Below, one piece after another: positions 1 to 10,807 of a stretch of 64,000 nucleotides of DNA. Location of the stretch: assembly GCA_902364645.1 (NCBI GenBank), contig CABJEP010000003.1:62001-126000 (forward strand), written 5' to 3'. Below the pieces are notes generated by a model. That model saw only the letters and a list, made by a program, of their open reading frames with translations, had not been told where the DNA came from and did no database searches. The translations under genes were made by a program, and so were the position numbers. Positions within the stretch are counted from its first letter, which is position 1. The number at the start of each line of letters is the position of its first letter. Source of the stretch: Coriobacteriaceae bacterium (GTDB lineage: Bacteria > Actinomycetota > Coriobacteriia > Coriobacteriales > Coriobacteriaceae).

Positions 1-3000
1 GAAGACGACGATGCCGCTGACGATGCCGCCACTGACGACGCCGAGCAAGATGCCGATGATGCGACTTCGGAGGACGCTGATGCCCAGGCGGGTGCGACGA
101 TCACGGATTTGAATAAGCTCGTCGAGCTGCTCGAGAAGAACGGCGCGGAAAGCATCGTGCGCAAAGACGACGAGAGCGGAATCCGAAGCCTCGATGTCAA
201 GTCGTCGGAGGCGTTCGCCGTCCTGTCTAACGCCGACGCTTCGCTTTACTATGATGCGCAGATCAAGGTTATCATCACGGGCGATGCGAAGCTCACCGAG
301 TCGGCTAATAACGGCATGTCTTTCCAGGGTCTTGGCAGTGATGAATGTCCGTTTGAAGGCAGGATCTATAGGGACGTTGATAGTCCCGTCGAGCTTACGA
401 CTGATCGGACGGTTTTTAATAACCTCAAGCTGTCTGACCAAAACAAAACGGTCAGGATAAAGTGGGTAGGCGCGACTAGCTATAGCGCACCGATGGTCGC
501 TTCGAAGGTCAGCGGTGCGGAAAACGGCGAAGAGAGCAAGACACTCATCGCGTCGGTTGACATCGTGGAACCCGTGAACGTTGATGTGAAGGATGCGACT
601 TCCGCCTTGACGGCACCCCTCCTGGGTGCGACGACGGGCGACCTTGCTGCGAACGTTACCTATAGCCTCACCGATTCTCGAAAGAATCTCAACGCGAATG
701 CGACGGGCAACATTGGCTTGATTGCCAACACGGTCGAGAGCGGGAGCTTGACGGTTGAGTCCGTCACGTTCCCCAACGATCTGACCTCAGGCGGAGCCGT
801 CAAAACGAGCTCTGGCAACGCTGGCCTGCTCGTAGGCGAAGTCAAGGACGGTGCGACCCTGAGCATTGGCACTCTGGCAAACGTTCCCACCGCCACCGTC
901 CAGTCTACGAACGGCTCCGCCGGTGGCGTTGTAGGACTCGTTGGCTCGAGCACGGGTGCCATGGTCAACGTCGCGAAAGCTCTCGACCTACACGCGCTCA
1001 CCGTCAAGGGCACAACTGCCAGCGGCGGTTTTATTGGTAAAGCGACCGTGCTCACACTGGGCGCGGATAATAAGCAGATTGGGTGTCCTCTAAATATTGG
1101 CGACGAGAACAGCGCTTGCTCTGGTGGCGTTATCGGCGACGTGAGCTTTGCGCAAGGATTTGCCGTTACGTCCAATATGTTCGACCTGGGCGACCTTGTG
1201 ACTCTTGGTGCGTCGCAGCGCGCCGGCGCTCTTTTTGGCATGGCCGATATCTCTAATGGAGACATCGTGGTGCAAGGCGGGACGTATAAGAGCAAACTCG
1301 CCTTACCAGAAGATGTTAGTGTCAACGGCAGCTACGGCGGCCTTGTCGGCAAGGTGTTCGCGACGAAAACGGACGACGACGGCGCTTTGCGCGCCTTTGT
1401 TGTTGAAAAGGATGCAGATAATAAGAATACGTGCTCAATTGAGTTTGACCTTGCGAGCAAGTTGTCCGACGCAGGCGGCGTTGTCGGCTATGTTGGCGAT
1501 AGCGCAAATCCTAACTCGCAGCCCGTTGCCGTTGTCTTCAACGGCGTGACGGTTGCGTGCAAGGGAGATGCTTCGGCGCGAACGGGTACCGGAAAGTTCG
1601 GTGGCGCCGTGGGCGTTGTCGATACGCGCAATGTCCTTGACGTGCGAGATTTCAAACTTACAAGCGACAATCCTATCGGTAAGGCGCAAAGCAACCGTGC
1701 CGCGGGAATTGCGGGATCCGCGTGGAATGCTGTAATCAAATTCAGCGGCATCACGGATCTGTCGGGCGCAAGTTTTGCCGAGAACGCCACGACGGGTCAG
1801 CTCGTATACGAGAACCACAACGCGCTGATCTTCGCTGCCGGCAATGGCTCTAATGGTGATCTGGGAGACAAGGGCGCTGCGGTCTGGACCTTCAAGCGTA
1901 GCAACTCAGCCTCAAAGACGGACGACATCGCGACCTACGGTGAAGTTGTTCGTCTGGGCGGCGACTTCATTAAGCTTGATGTGGACACTCATAAGTTGAC
2001 CTTGCCGGATTCGCTGACGGCAGCTAACGGTGCCTACGCCCTAACCACAGCTGAGGATTTCGCCAAGCTTGCGATTACCTGGCAAACCAACGGCTACTAC
2101 TCGATGGTTGACGGCGTTACCGAAAACAACCTTAACGGCTTGCAGTCCTCGACCATTACGGTGAACGGCACTATTGATCTCAAGGGCACGGGCCTGACGG
2201 GTTTCACGCAGGATCGTGCAGACGGCTCGCAAGTTTTCTCGGGAACGTTGAACGGTGGCGGCACAATCAATCTTGCCGTCGGCGAGGCGTACGGCAAGCG
2301 TGGTGAAGACGTGCTCGACGGCAATAACACGAGCAACGGCAACGGCAAAATCTACCGCCACGGCCGCTTGGGCTTGTTCGCGGCCGTCAACGGTGCAACC
2401 ATCTCCAACGTCACAATCGCTGGCTCCATGAAGTTCGATAACGGTTCGGCTATCGATGCCGGGTCGCTTGCGTGTGCCATCGTCGGCAACCTGTCATTGT
2501 CTGGCGTAACGTGCAAAACGAATATCGCGTGCGATGATACGTTTGCCAATGACGTGAACATTGGCGGTATTGCGGGCAGCGTGCTGGCGGCTTCTACGGT
2601 TGCGTTTAAGGATAACAGCAAGGCTCAAGCGACCATCGCTGCAACTAAAACGCTTAACGGCAATAGTCGCATTGGCGGCGCCATTGGTTATGCGGGCGAT
2701 TATGGCTCGTCATTCAATGTTGCGGGCCTCGAAGTCGCCGGATCAATCGAAACTGGCGATTGCGCCGGCGGCAAGATTGCCCAAGTCGGTGGTCTTATCG
2801 GCTGCATCGCACAGAGTACCTACAATGCAGGGACAATAGCCAACTCAGCTGATAAGTACGTGAACATTTCGGGCCTTTCGTTCAATTCATTCGAAATGAA
2901 AGTCGGCAGGAACGGCGATAAGCTCAATGGCACGGGTGGTTTCTTGGGTTATAGCTGGGGCAACGCGGTCGTAACTATCGGAGATGAGAGCATTAACAAG

Positions 3001-6000
3001 AATGAAAACTCTTATGCTCTGAAAACGACCAACGCTTCTATAACCGCGACTGCGGATGATTCCAAGGAACTCGGTGGTCTTGTATACGCCGCGAGCGGCC
3101 ACTGGATTATCAACAACTATGCCATCGATCTCTCGGGCACAACCATTAATGCGGGCGCCGCTCAGACGCTCGGCGTTCTAGTTTGCCGCGGCTGCAAGGT
3201 GGATGATAAGACGACATATGGCGTCGAGAGCTACCTAGGCCTGTACTTGGAGGACAGGGCTTATTGGGATACCGCCTATAGGGTGCCCACCGGCGAGGGG
3301 GCCATCGTTGCGTCGGGCGTAACGTCCTTCGATGAATGGGTTGGCAGCGGTGTAAAACCAAACAACGGCAGCAAGCTCATGGACGCCGACTGGAACACGG
3401 TCGTTTCGCTACACACACAGAAAAACAAGCTGGACATGGACGGCGATGCCACAAAAGACAACAGCTACCATAATCGCTCGTCTTTCGGTCGAAGCCAGAA
3501 TACGAACGGCAATACCCGCTACTTCTACAACCTCGACATAGCCTCTAAGAATTGTGAAGGCGGCTTTAGTGGCAGTCAAATCGATACAGCGGAAAAGCTG
3601 CTCTTATGGTCTGCTTACCGTTATGCTCCCGAAGGTATTCGTTCGACAATCGTTCCCAATGGCACGACAGGGCTCGATGATTCCATAACCATAACGGGTA
3701 CAATCGATTTGGCCGGCTACAGCTATTATCCCACTCAGCCGAGCGGAGAGGTGACGGTTGAGAATGCGACCATTACCTTCTGTTACTCCAAGATCAAGGC
3801 CGAGCAGAATGGCAACAAGCTAAATTCCGATGCTACCCAGCACGAGAACATGCACTGCGGTCTTTTTCGAACGGTGGCAAACGGCGATCTCACAGTAAAA
3901 AACGTCACTTTGCGTGGTACTGTTGGGCCCGTTATTAATGACGGAAAGAGCTCTGAAGACACTGATGGAGCAAGCGGAAGCTCTTCGGGCGCGCTCGTGT
4001 GCCGCTGCGTGTATGGGTCCAGCGACGGCAATGGCACCAAGATTAGAAAGATCTCAATTGATGGTCTTACGCTCAACAATCTGATTGTCGACGGCGCCAA
4101 CAGCGCCACGGATGCTAACGCCTATATGCCTCTGCTCATCAACGAGATGCAGAAGTACGTGAGCCTGAACGCGAAGAATATCAAGACTACTGGGTACACG
4201 AGTGACACCAAGGCGGCTACGTCGCTGTTCGGAAAGCTTGGTGTAGGCAGTGAGGCCGATCAGGTGACGGCAAAGTTTGAGCAAATCAGCTTGCCCAGCC
4301 AAAAGAACAAAACGATCTTCACCCATGCGAGCCTGCTGGAGAGTTTTGGCTACGGAAGCACGAGCACGGGCTCTGCGGACTACACCTTTACTAAGGCCGA
4401 TGCCGATGCCGATGCAGGCAAGGTGACATACGGATCTGAGATTGATGGGAGTACGGAGTACCCGGGCAAGCAGCTTTGGTATTACGACGAAGCGACGTAT
4501 GGTGCCGTGAGCGGCTATGTGACGGTTGATGGTAAGAAGGACGGTGACGTCAGGCCTTGGTTTGGTGGCTATCTTCCTTATGTTTATAAGGGAAAGGCCA
4601 CCGAGAGCGGCGTCCAATATCATGAAATTAAAGTCAACCAGCGCATTCCAAAGCTGGTAGAGGGATGCGGCACATATGGCGATCCGTATGCCGTTAAGGA
4701 CGCGACTGAGATGAACGCCATCGCCAACTACATCAACAACCAAACTGCGCTCGACGGTTGGGAGGTCACCATTGCCGTCAACCAGAGTACGCTCTGTACT
4801 CGCCGCAGCGACAATAAAACCGACAATGAGGTTACGTACGTCTATAAGCAGGCGAAAGACACTGGGAAGAAGTGGGAAAAGAAGACCGGCGACACCACTG
4901 ATCCTTCGGCCACACTTTCCGACGAGATGATGCACCGCTATATCCAAAGCGCGTACTACAGTATTGAACCTACCGGGGGTAATACGATCACCCTTGACGG
5001 CGCATCGTTTGGCGGTTTTGGCAACAAAGCCAACCCGTTCCGTGGCGTCATCGTTGGCAACCCTAAAGGTGATAAAAAGGCAACCATCAAGATAGAGAAT
5101 AACGAGGGTTCGCTTCGCGGCCTTATTCCCTATAGTTACGGCAGCGTGGTGCGCGATCTGAATATTCGCTATGTGAACGCGTCGGCGACTATTACTTATT
5201 CTGCCAAGGATGCCGACGGTGTTCCGACGTCGTTCTTCGGTGGCGTTATCGGCTGCATCCTTGGCGGCGATAACATTATCGACGGTGTGGCCGTGAATGG
5301 GACAACGCCCGATAACTCCACAACCGGCTTTACGGTTGCTGGTGGCGGAACTAAGCCACATCTTGTTCCCATCGGCGGTTACGTTGGTGCCATTGCGGGC
5401 GGCGGTGTGATCTTCCGCAATATGTCAGGGACGTCTTGGCGCGCTGGAACCAGCGACAAGTCTCAGGGTCTTGGAACGGGCAACTTCCGGCAGTACGACA
5501 ATCCCTACGTTGGTCGTGTGATTGATGGCTATGCCTTTAGCGAGGGCTGCAAAGTCGAAAACGGTAACGCTAACTACAAGATCAACGAGCTCACAAACAA
5601 GGGAGCTGCCTGCGTCACTACCACGGGCACCGACAACAAGTATATCGGCACTGATGCCGAGGCACCCGTGACCACGGTGGAAAACGCCCAGGGCCTTTTG
5701 GTGCTCTCGGCCATCATTAGCTCGGGTGCGGGTGCTGGAGCGGCACATACTGACTACGCTAATTATGGCGTGTTCCGCGGCTCCAAGGCGTACTGGGGCA
5801 GCGATAAGCAGGACCCGGCGATAAACGGCTACCTGTTTGGCAACAAGGAATATGGTAAGGTGCGAAATGCCAGCTACGACTGCGTGGGCAAGCCTGCGAG
5901 CGCTTCCGGCGATTTCGAAACCGCCAAAAACGATGACCAGAAGGCCCCGGGCAAACAGGGGTGGCACGGCCCGCTCAACCATGATGACGATGTAAATTCG

Positions 6001-9000
6001 CCCTACCTGGTGGCGTCCTACGCTGCCGACTACCAAACGGGCTACGTGTGCGCGTCGAAATCGATCGGCATGAGCCTGGAGTTCAAGGAAAATGCCACCT
6101 ATGATATGACTGGCTACGGCACGGGATACGTGGGTCTCAGCGGCCGTTACTATTCCAATGCTTGCAGCTCGAACGAGGCGTCCACCGATCGCGACCGCAT
6201 CACGCCGCACGTGGCAACGATCGACGGCAACGGGGCCACCATCACGGTGGGCACCAAAGATGCCACTTACGGCGTCGTCGAATATGCCGATGACGACTAT
6301 AAGGTCTCGGGCGTGGGCGGCCTATTCAGCACCGTGATGTTCACCTCAACCAATGTGGGGCAGAGCGTCACCGCGAATGACGGCGCTCAGGTCAAAGACC
6401 TCACCTTTAGTAACTGCAACGTATCGCTCACGTACAAAGACGCCAACGGTAGCATTGCCTCGGGACCGGCATCGAACGACCTCATCGGCACCGGCCTTTT
6501 GGCGGGCGCAACGGCCAACTACGACGGCAACACGCGTGGCGTCTACCGCAACGTACAGATGAAGAACTGCACCGTGTTGGGCGCAAAGAGCGTAGGAGGG
6601 CTTCTTGGCAGCTCGGGCCGTACCAGCCGAAGGACGGATAACGACGTGACCTATATGGTCAATTTCGGCTCCGGCACGCAGGCGCCCGCGAATCTCTGTG
6701 ACTGCTCATACACTGGCCTTAGCGTCACGGGCGAGAAGTACGTTGGCGGCTATGTGGGTGCGATCGCCTCGCCGTGCGGCGTGTGGACAACCGCGGCCAC
6801 AGGGGTATACGAGAAGACTATTGGCAAAAACTCGACCATAACCGCCACGGGTACAACACCCTACGTGGGCGGCGTGTTCGGTTATACCTCCAGTAACGTA
6901 TCGGTGAACACCAAAATTGGCATCACGGAAGCCGTCGCATCGAGCACGGCAGTCATCTCTGGGGTAAATGTACTCGCCACCGGGTCGAACACCGATAAGT
7001 ACATGGGCGCCGGCGGTGTGGTCGGAAGCGCCTATAGAGGCGTTATTTCTATAAGCAACGTGCGCATTGATGCCGGAGGCGATGCCAAGAGCGCCATCAT
7101 CGGCGATGCCACCGGAACGAACAATAGCATCCGTAATGCGGGCGGCTTGATTGGCGAGGTCACGAGCAGTGGCAGCCCCAACACGTACTGGTTTGAGGAC
7201 TGTAGCGTCGAGAATATCAACATTGCCGGCACCGACCAATGCTCGGGCGGACTTATCGGCTACTACTTCAGCAATGTGAACATAGCCTGCAACAATATCG
7301 CGATTGAGAGCGCCACGATCAAGGGCAGGTGGAGCGGCGGTCTACTTGGCGCGATTAACAGCGGTGCCGACGTCATCAACGTCACCAACACAAAGGTATC
7401 TAACACAACGTTTGGCGGAACCTCCAACGGCGGCATTGCGGGCGACGGACGCGGCCAGTTCCATCTGGTAAACGTGCTCATGGACAGCAATACCTACAAA
7501 TTGGGCTCTAAGCAGGGCGTGCTCTTAGGCGAGGTTGACACAAACGGCTATAGCCTCTCCGCAGCGGGCGTGAACGTAAAGCTCGGCAACGGCAAGACCA
7601 CGCGTGATCTGCCGCCGATGGTTTACACGACCAATGCGGCCGCCGTAAACATGAAGTCGTATATCGCGTTTGGTGACTATAACGACACACTGGAAGCACC
7701 TGACAAGGGGATCACGCTCTACGGCGCGGACAATACCGCCACCACGGCAGCGAGCCCGTATGTGACCACGAGCCCCGTAAGCACGCTGGCGGCGCGTGCC
7801 TCCGACAACGACACCACCGATCGCTACCTGTTTGGCGACGGCGCCACCATCGACACCGCGGCGACCGTCCAGAGCGAGGCAGGCACCGGTGTTGCCGATC
7901 GCTACACCTACACGAATATCGGCGGCATTAATGACAACGGCGCCTATCAAAATAAGTCGAGCTACGATGCCTCATCCGTGGCCAGTAAGTTCAATTCGAA
8001 TAATGATACAAGCAGCAACCAAGCCACAGCGGATTTCCCCGTTTTGGTGATCTCTGGCAACGACAACACGACGGTCAAGAGCTATCTAAACATCGTCACG
8101 AACGGCGGCTTCTCCGATGCCTGCAGATTGAATAACGAGAATGGCACCAATCCGCACGTGACGGCCAAAGCAGAGGTTTTCCAACTCAAGGACGGTGTGT
8201 TCGTTAAAGACGGTGACGCGTCGAACAATCCCACGCTTCGCGTAGTGAACAATGGCAAGAACAATATGTCGTTTAGCCCAAGCTCCGATTGGGACAACGG
8301 CAAAGGTCGCTTTACGCTCCTGACCGTTACCTTTACCGAGGCGGGTCAGAGCTACAACGTTCAGGTGCCGATCATCGTTAAGCGCAAGCTCGAGATCGAT
8401 TTCACTGCAACGTATGATTACGGCACTCAATTTAAAGAAAAAGACTACGCTAACCTTGGAAAAGATGCACACGTGCTTACGAGCTTTGGCGAGCCGATGA
8501 CGGGTCTGCTTACCTGGACATACAATTCTGCCAATGGGAAGGAAGTCGACTTTGGCTGGGACAGCTATATGGCTGCTGGCGGCTCGATGAAGGGGCTCGG
8601 CAAGAGTATCCTCTTCAATGGTGCCGACGGAAGGTTGCCCCAGGGCACCCAGCTTACGCTCATCGATGCGAACGTTGATGGCAAGGCCGGTGGCAGAGAG
8701 TATCACTATACGGTGGGCGAAGGCGGAGCAACGAGCGTTTCCCTGAGCGGAAACGACGGCTTTAAGGATTCTGCGGGCAATCCATATCAGGAGCGATGGC
8801 TGAGCGAGATCTTGGGTGTGTCGGCCACGCAGGATGGCGCCGGCACATGGACCGTGTGTGATAACGAGGCAGAGGCGACCGCTAAAGCGAAACTCGATGG
8901 CAAGTGGACGCTGTTTAAGGTTGCGGGTGCTGACGTTCCCAGCAACAGTCGCTATACGCTAAAGGTACCCAAGGAGAAGGATACCGGCAGAGAGAAGCGT

Positions 9001-10362
9001 GCATCGGAGAGCGTCTACCTAGTTGTCAACGTGCCCAAGTCGGGCGACGGCGTGACGCAAGCTAGTATCAACGGTTTTACGGCTTCGTCTATTGACTCGA
9101 ATTCTTCGGGTGGCCGCATATCTTGGAATCTGCATCATGTTTTACGCACCGATGGCAGCGACGATATTCAAAACAGTACGGCATCGACATACAGCATCTT
9201 GTCCAATTATGAGCAGAATGTAGTCGACAAAAAAGATGGGGCGTGCATTCCGGTTTCGAAGTCGGAGGACGGTGCCGCCTACGTTCTTTCTCTCGATGTC
9301 ATGGATACGGTTACGTTTAGCCCGAGCCAATACTATACAGAGAGCGACCATCTGTTCTATCAGCTCGATACATCGCTGTGTCGCTATGGCGCCAACAACA
9401 ACCTAATGGGAGTAAGCAGTTTCCCGAGCGGAACTTCGGCAATTGCGAAGTTCTATGTTGCCATCGGCAATCAGAACTACAGGTGGAGTGGCAGCGATTG
9501 GGAGCCGTATGACGCTTCGACGCCTGCGTTTACACAGATTGTGACGGATACGGGTGATGACTCACTGAGGCTCACGCTCGACCATGACCTTGCCGGAATC
9601 CGCAAGCGTGCAGCGGGCGGATCCTTTACCGTGCGTACGGTAGTGGAAGAGATTCGCCTTACGCCGGACGGCTGCAACAAGGTTATCTCCCTGTCCAAGC
9701 AGTCTGGCGAGGACGCCTGTACCAAGATGTCCTATACCGCCAAGCTTTCGACGCGTAAGGAAGGCCTTAATACCTCGAGCCTGACGCAGACGAAGCGCGG
9801 TAACGTCGGATACTATCGCATGGACACGGGTGATACGACCATTACGCTTTCTGCGCCAGATAAGTCGCAGCTTGGCATTAACGTGGACGACCTGCGTCCG
9901 ATCGCGAATGGCACGATTGGTCTGGGTGCCACGTATGAACTGGGTGGACTCAGCAACGCCGCCGAGGCAATTGCGAACGCAGACTCTGTTGTGTACACGC
10001 TCTCGCTTCAGCGCCGCGGAACCGACGGCACGTATGAGAGCGTAACGGATGATATCTCAAACTACGTAACAGTGACGGAGAGTAAGCTTGCCGCGGTCGC
10101 TCCCTCCGGTAGCACGATCACCTTCACTGACTCGAAGGAGAACGGCAAGTTCAAAACGAAGAACGGTAATACGACGTTTAGCCTGCCCTTTACCGTTAAG
10201 GTCAACACGCAGGTTGAACAGCGTGAGCAGTTCCACGCGAACTATCGCTTGGTGATGACAGCGAGCCTGGTTAAGGGTGACGTGGCGAGCGCAACGCCTC
10301 AATCGCCCGACTATGTGACCTATACGCTCACGAGGGTGAACCTCAACGGCATCGACCACTAG
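1..10362 (+). CDS. Giant secreted GLUG-repeat surface protein, 5' end outside window
   Basis: The reading frame is open from base 1 and runs for 3453 codons to TAG at 10360-10362, so the true start lies upstream. The first 35 residues visible form an Asp/Ala/Glu-rich acidic linker. Most of the protein is a repetitive, Gly/Asn/Thr-rich beta-type sequence with about twenty Gly-Gly-hydrophobic-x-Gly motifs (GGLVGKV, GGVVGYV, GGYVGAI, GGLIGYY), resembling the GLUG motif of bacterial surface proteins. From about residue 2700 the repeats stop and a non-repetitive region follows. The C-terminus ends in an ordinary polar stretch (LTRVNLNGIDH): no LPXTG motif, hydrophobic anchor or basic tail is present. 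It is probably an adhesin or matrix protein. How it is retained at the surface is unclear, and the specific ligand cannot be inferred. Confidence 0.9.
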   Translation, partial: EDDDAADDAATDDAEQDADDATSEDADAQAGATITDLNKLVELLEKNGAESIVRKDDESGIRSLDVKSSEAFAVLSNADASLYYDAQIKVIITGDAKLTESANNGMSFQGLGSDECPFEGRIYRDVDSPVELTTDRTVFNNLKLSDQNKTVRIKWVGATSYSAPMVASKVSGAENGEESKTLIASVDIVEPVNVDVKDATSALTAPLLGATTGDLAANVTYSLTDSRKNLNANATGNIGLIANTVESGSLTVESVTFPNDLTSGGAVKTSSGNAGLLVGEVKDGATLSIGTLANVPTATVQSTNGSAGGVVGLVGSSTGAMVNVAKALDLHALTVKGTTASGGFIGKATVLTLGADNKQIGCPLNIGDENSACSGGVIGDVSFAQGFAVTSNMFDLGDLVTLGASQRAGALFGMADISNGDIVVQGGTYKSKLALPEDVSVNGSYGGLVGKVFATKTDDDGALRAFVVEKDADNKNTCSIEFDLASKLSDAGGVVGYVGDSANPNSQPVAVVFNGVTVACKGDASARTGTGKFGGAVGVVDTRNVLDVRDFKLTSDNPIGKAQSNRAAGIAGSAWNAVIKFSGITDLSGASFAENATTGQLVYENHNALIFAAGNGSNGDLGDKGAAVWTFKRSNSASKTDDIATYGEVVRLGGDFIKLDVDTHKLTLPDSLTAANGAYALTTAEDFAKLAITWQTNGYYSMVDGVTENNLNGLQSSTITVNGTIDLKGTGLTGFTQDRADGSQVFSGTLNGGGTINLAVGEAYGKRGEDVLDGNNTSNGNGKIYRHGRLGLFAAVNGATISNVTIAGSMKFDNGSAIDAGSLACAIVGNLSLSGVTCKTNIACDDTFANDVNIGGIAGSVLAASTVAFKDNSKAQATIAATKTLNGNSRIGGAIGYAGDYGSSFNVAGLEVAGSIETGDCAGGKIAQVGGLIGCIAQSTYNAGTIANSADKYVNISGLSFNSFEMKVGRNGDKLNGTGGFLGYSWGNAVVTIGDESINKNENSYALKTTNASITATADDSKELGGLVYAASGHWIINNYAIDLSGTTINAGAAQTLGVLVCRGCKVDDKTTYGVESYLGLYLEDRAYWDTAYRVPTGEGAIVASGVTSFDEWVGSGVKPNNGSKLMDADWNTVVSLHTQKNKLDMDGDATKDNSYHNRSSFGRSQNTNGNTRYFYNLDIASKNCEGGFSGSQIDTAEKLLLWSAYRYAPEGIRSTIVPNGTTGLDDSITITGTIDLAGYSYYPTQPSGEVTVENATITFCYSKIKAEQNGNKLNSDATQHENMHCGLFRTVANGDLTVKNVTLRGTVGPVINDGKSSEDTDGASGSSSGALVCRCVYGSSDGNGTKIRKISIDGLTLNNLIVDGANSATDANAYMPLLINEMQKYVSLNAKNIKTTGYTSDTKAATSLFGKLGVGSEADQVTAKFEQISLPSQKNKTIFTHASLLESFGYGSTSTGSADYTFTKADADADAGKVTYGSEIDGSTEYPGKQLWYYDEATYGAVSGYVTVDGKKDGDVRPWFGGYLPYVYKGKATESGVQYHEIKVNQRIPKLVEGCGTYGDPYAVKDATEMNAIANYINNQTALDGWEVTIAVNQSTLCTRRSDNKTDNEVTYVYKQAKDTGKKWEKKTGDTTDPSATLSDEMMHRYIQSAYYSIEPTGGNTITLDGASFGGFGNKANPFRGVIVGNPKGDKKATIKIENNEGSLRGLIPYSYGSVVRDLNIRYVNASATITYSAKDADGVPTSFFGGVIGCILGGDNIIDGVAVNGTTPDNSTTGFTVAGGGTKPHLVPIGGYVGAIAGGGVIFRNMSGTSWRAGTSDKSQGLGTGNFRQYDNPYVGRVIDGYAFSEGCKVENGNANYKINELTNKGAACVTTTGTDNKYIGTDAEAPVTTVENAQGLLVLSAIISSGAGAGAAHTDYANYGVFRGSKAYWGSDKQDPAINGYLFGNKEYGKVRNASYDCVGKPASASGDFETAKNDDQKAPGKQGWHGPLNHDDDVNSPYLVASYAADYQTGYVCASKSIGMSLEFKENATYDMTGYGTGYVGLSGRYYSNACSSNEASTDRDRITPHVATIDGNGATITVGTKDATYGVVEYADDDYKVSGVGGLFSTVMFTSTNVGQSVTANDGAQVKDLTFSNCNVSLTYKDANGSIASGPASNDLIGTGLLAGATANYDGNTRGVYRNVQMKNCTVLGAKSVGGLLGSSGRTSRRTDNDVTYMVNFGSGTQAPANLCDCSYTGLSVTGEKYVGGYVGAIASPCGVWTTAATGVYEKTIGKNSTITATGTTPYVGGVFGYTSSNVSVNTKIGITEAVASSTAVISGVNVLATGSNTDKYMGAGGVVGSAYRGVISISNVRIDAGGDAKSAIIGDATGTNNSIRNAGGLIGEVTSSGSPNTYWFEDCSVENINIAGTDQCSGGLIGYYFSNVNIACNNIAIESATIKGRWSGGLLGAINSGADVINVTNTKVSNTTFGGTSNGGIAGDGRGQFHLVNVLMDSNTYKLGSKQGVLLGEVDTNGYSLSAAGVNVKLGNGKTTRDLPPMVYTTNAAAVNMKSYIAFGDYNDTLEAPDKGITLYGADNTATTAASPYVTTSPVSTLAARASDNDTTDRYLFGDGATIDTAATVQSEAGTGVADRYTYTNIGGINDNGAYQNKSSYDASSVASKFNSNNDTSSNQATADFPVLVISGNDNTTVKSYLNIVTNGGFSDACRLNNENGTNPHVTAKAEVFQLKDGVFVKDGDASNNPTLRVVNNGKNNMSFSPSSDWDNGKGRFTLLTVTFTEAGQSYNVQVPIIVKRKLEIDFTATYDYGTQFKEKDYANLGKDAHVLTSFGEPMTGLLTWTYNSANGKEVDFGWDSYMAAGGSMKGLGKSILFNGADGRLPQGTQLTLIDANVDGKAGGREYHYTVGEGGATSVSLSGNDGFKDSAGNPYQERWLSEILGVSATQDGAGTWTVCDNEAEATAKAKLDGKWTLFKVAGADVPSNSRYTLKVPKEKDTGREKRASESVYLVVNVPKSGDGVTQASINGFTASSIDSNSSGGRISWNLHHVLRTDGSDDIQNSTASTYSILSNYEQNVVDKKDGACIPVSKSEDGAAYVLSLDVMDTVTFSPSQYYTESDHLFYQLDTSLCRYGANNNLMGVSSFPSGTSAIAKFYVAIGNQNYRWSGSDWEPYDASTPAFTQIVTDTGDDSLRLTLDHDLAGIRKRAAGGSFTVRTVVEEIRLTPDGCNKVISLSKQSGEDACTKMSYTAKLSTRKEGLNTSSLTQTKRGNVGYYRMDTGDTTITLSAPDKSQLGINVDDLRPIANGTIGLGATYELGGLSNAAEAIANADSVVYTLSLQRRGTDGTYESVTDDISNYVTVTESKLAAVAPSGSTITFTDSKENGKFKTKNGNTTFSLPFTVKVNTQVEQREQFHANYRLVMTASLVKGDVASATPQSPDYVTYTLTRVNLNGIDH

Positions 10363-10384
10363 TTCCGAAGCCAACTGGCTTCGC

Positions 10385-10420
10385 AAAGGGGGCGGCAACC
10401 ACCCGGTTGCCGCCCCTTTT
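10385..10420 (+). terminator. Rho-independent terminator after giant adhesin
   Basis: A perfect 12-bp GC stem (GGGGCGGCAACC with GGTTGCCGCCCC) has a four-base loop and is followed by TTTT. It starts 23 bases after the stop codon of the upstream gene. Confidence 0.92.
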
Positions 10421-10445
10421 CTTGTTCTCCTGGCCTGCTGCTGCC

Positions 10446-10526
10446 CCAGCTTCCCACCTAGCTTTCCAGCTTTCCACCTTAGGTGGTAAGTTAAGTGGAA
10501 AGCTGGAAAGCTAGGTGGAAAGCTGG
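10446..10526. repeat. 32-nt inverted repeat built from GTGGAAAGCT units
   Basis: The left arm 10446-10477 and right arm 10495-10526 are reverse complements with one mismatch in 32. The arms themselves consist of short iterations of GTGGAAAG/CTGGAAAG, which continue to about 10540. The loop contains a small nested hairpin (CCACC-TTA-GGTGG, 10474-10486). There is no T-tract and no ORF. The rest of 10527-10730 is AT-rich and shows nothing else I can name. Confidence 0.75.
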
Positions 10527-10734
10527 AAAGTAAGTGGAAAGTTGACATGTAGGTGCGGGCTGAAGAGGGGTTAATAATTACACAAACCATACCAGCCAAA
10601 CAAAAAGATACCAATCTGGTTGGTAAAACACCGTCAATGAGCCGCGAGCTAACTAGCTGCGTAAATAAAACCTAAAGAACTGTTGCAAATTAATGGCAAA
10701 TGCCCAGATGCCGCCGTGCGATTTTCAATTAACT

Positions 10735-10763
10735 GTTACGCGCAAACAGCAAAATGCTACTAT
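10735..10763 (+). promoter_or_regulatory. Weak candidate promoter for HTH gene
   Basis: TACTAT at 10758-10763 lies 17 bases after GTTACG at 10735-10740. The -10 is fair and the -35 poor. It stands about 45 bases before the likely start codon. Confidence 0.35.
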
Positions 10764-10807
10764 CTAACATGCACGTAAGAAAGCAGATTAACGGTTAAGG
10801 CTAAGAA

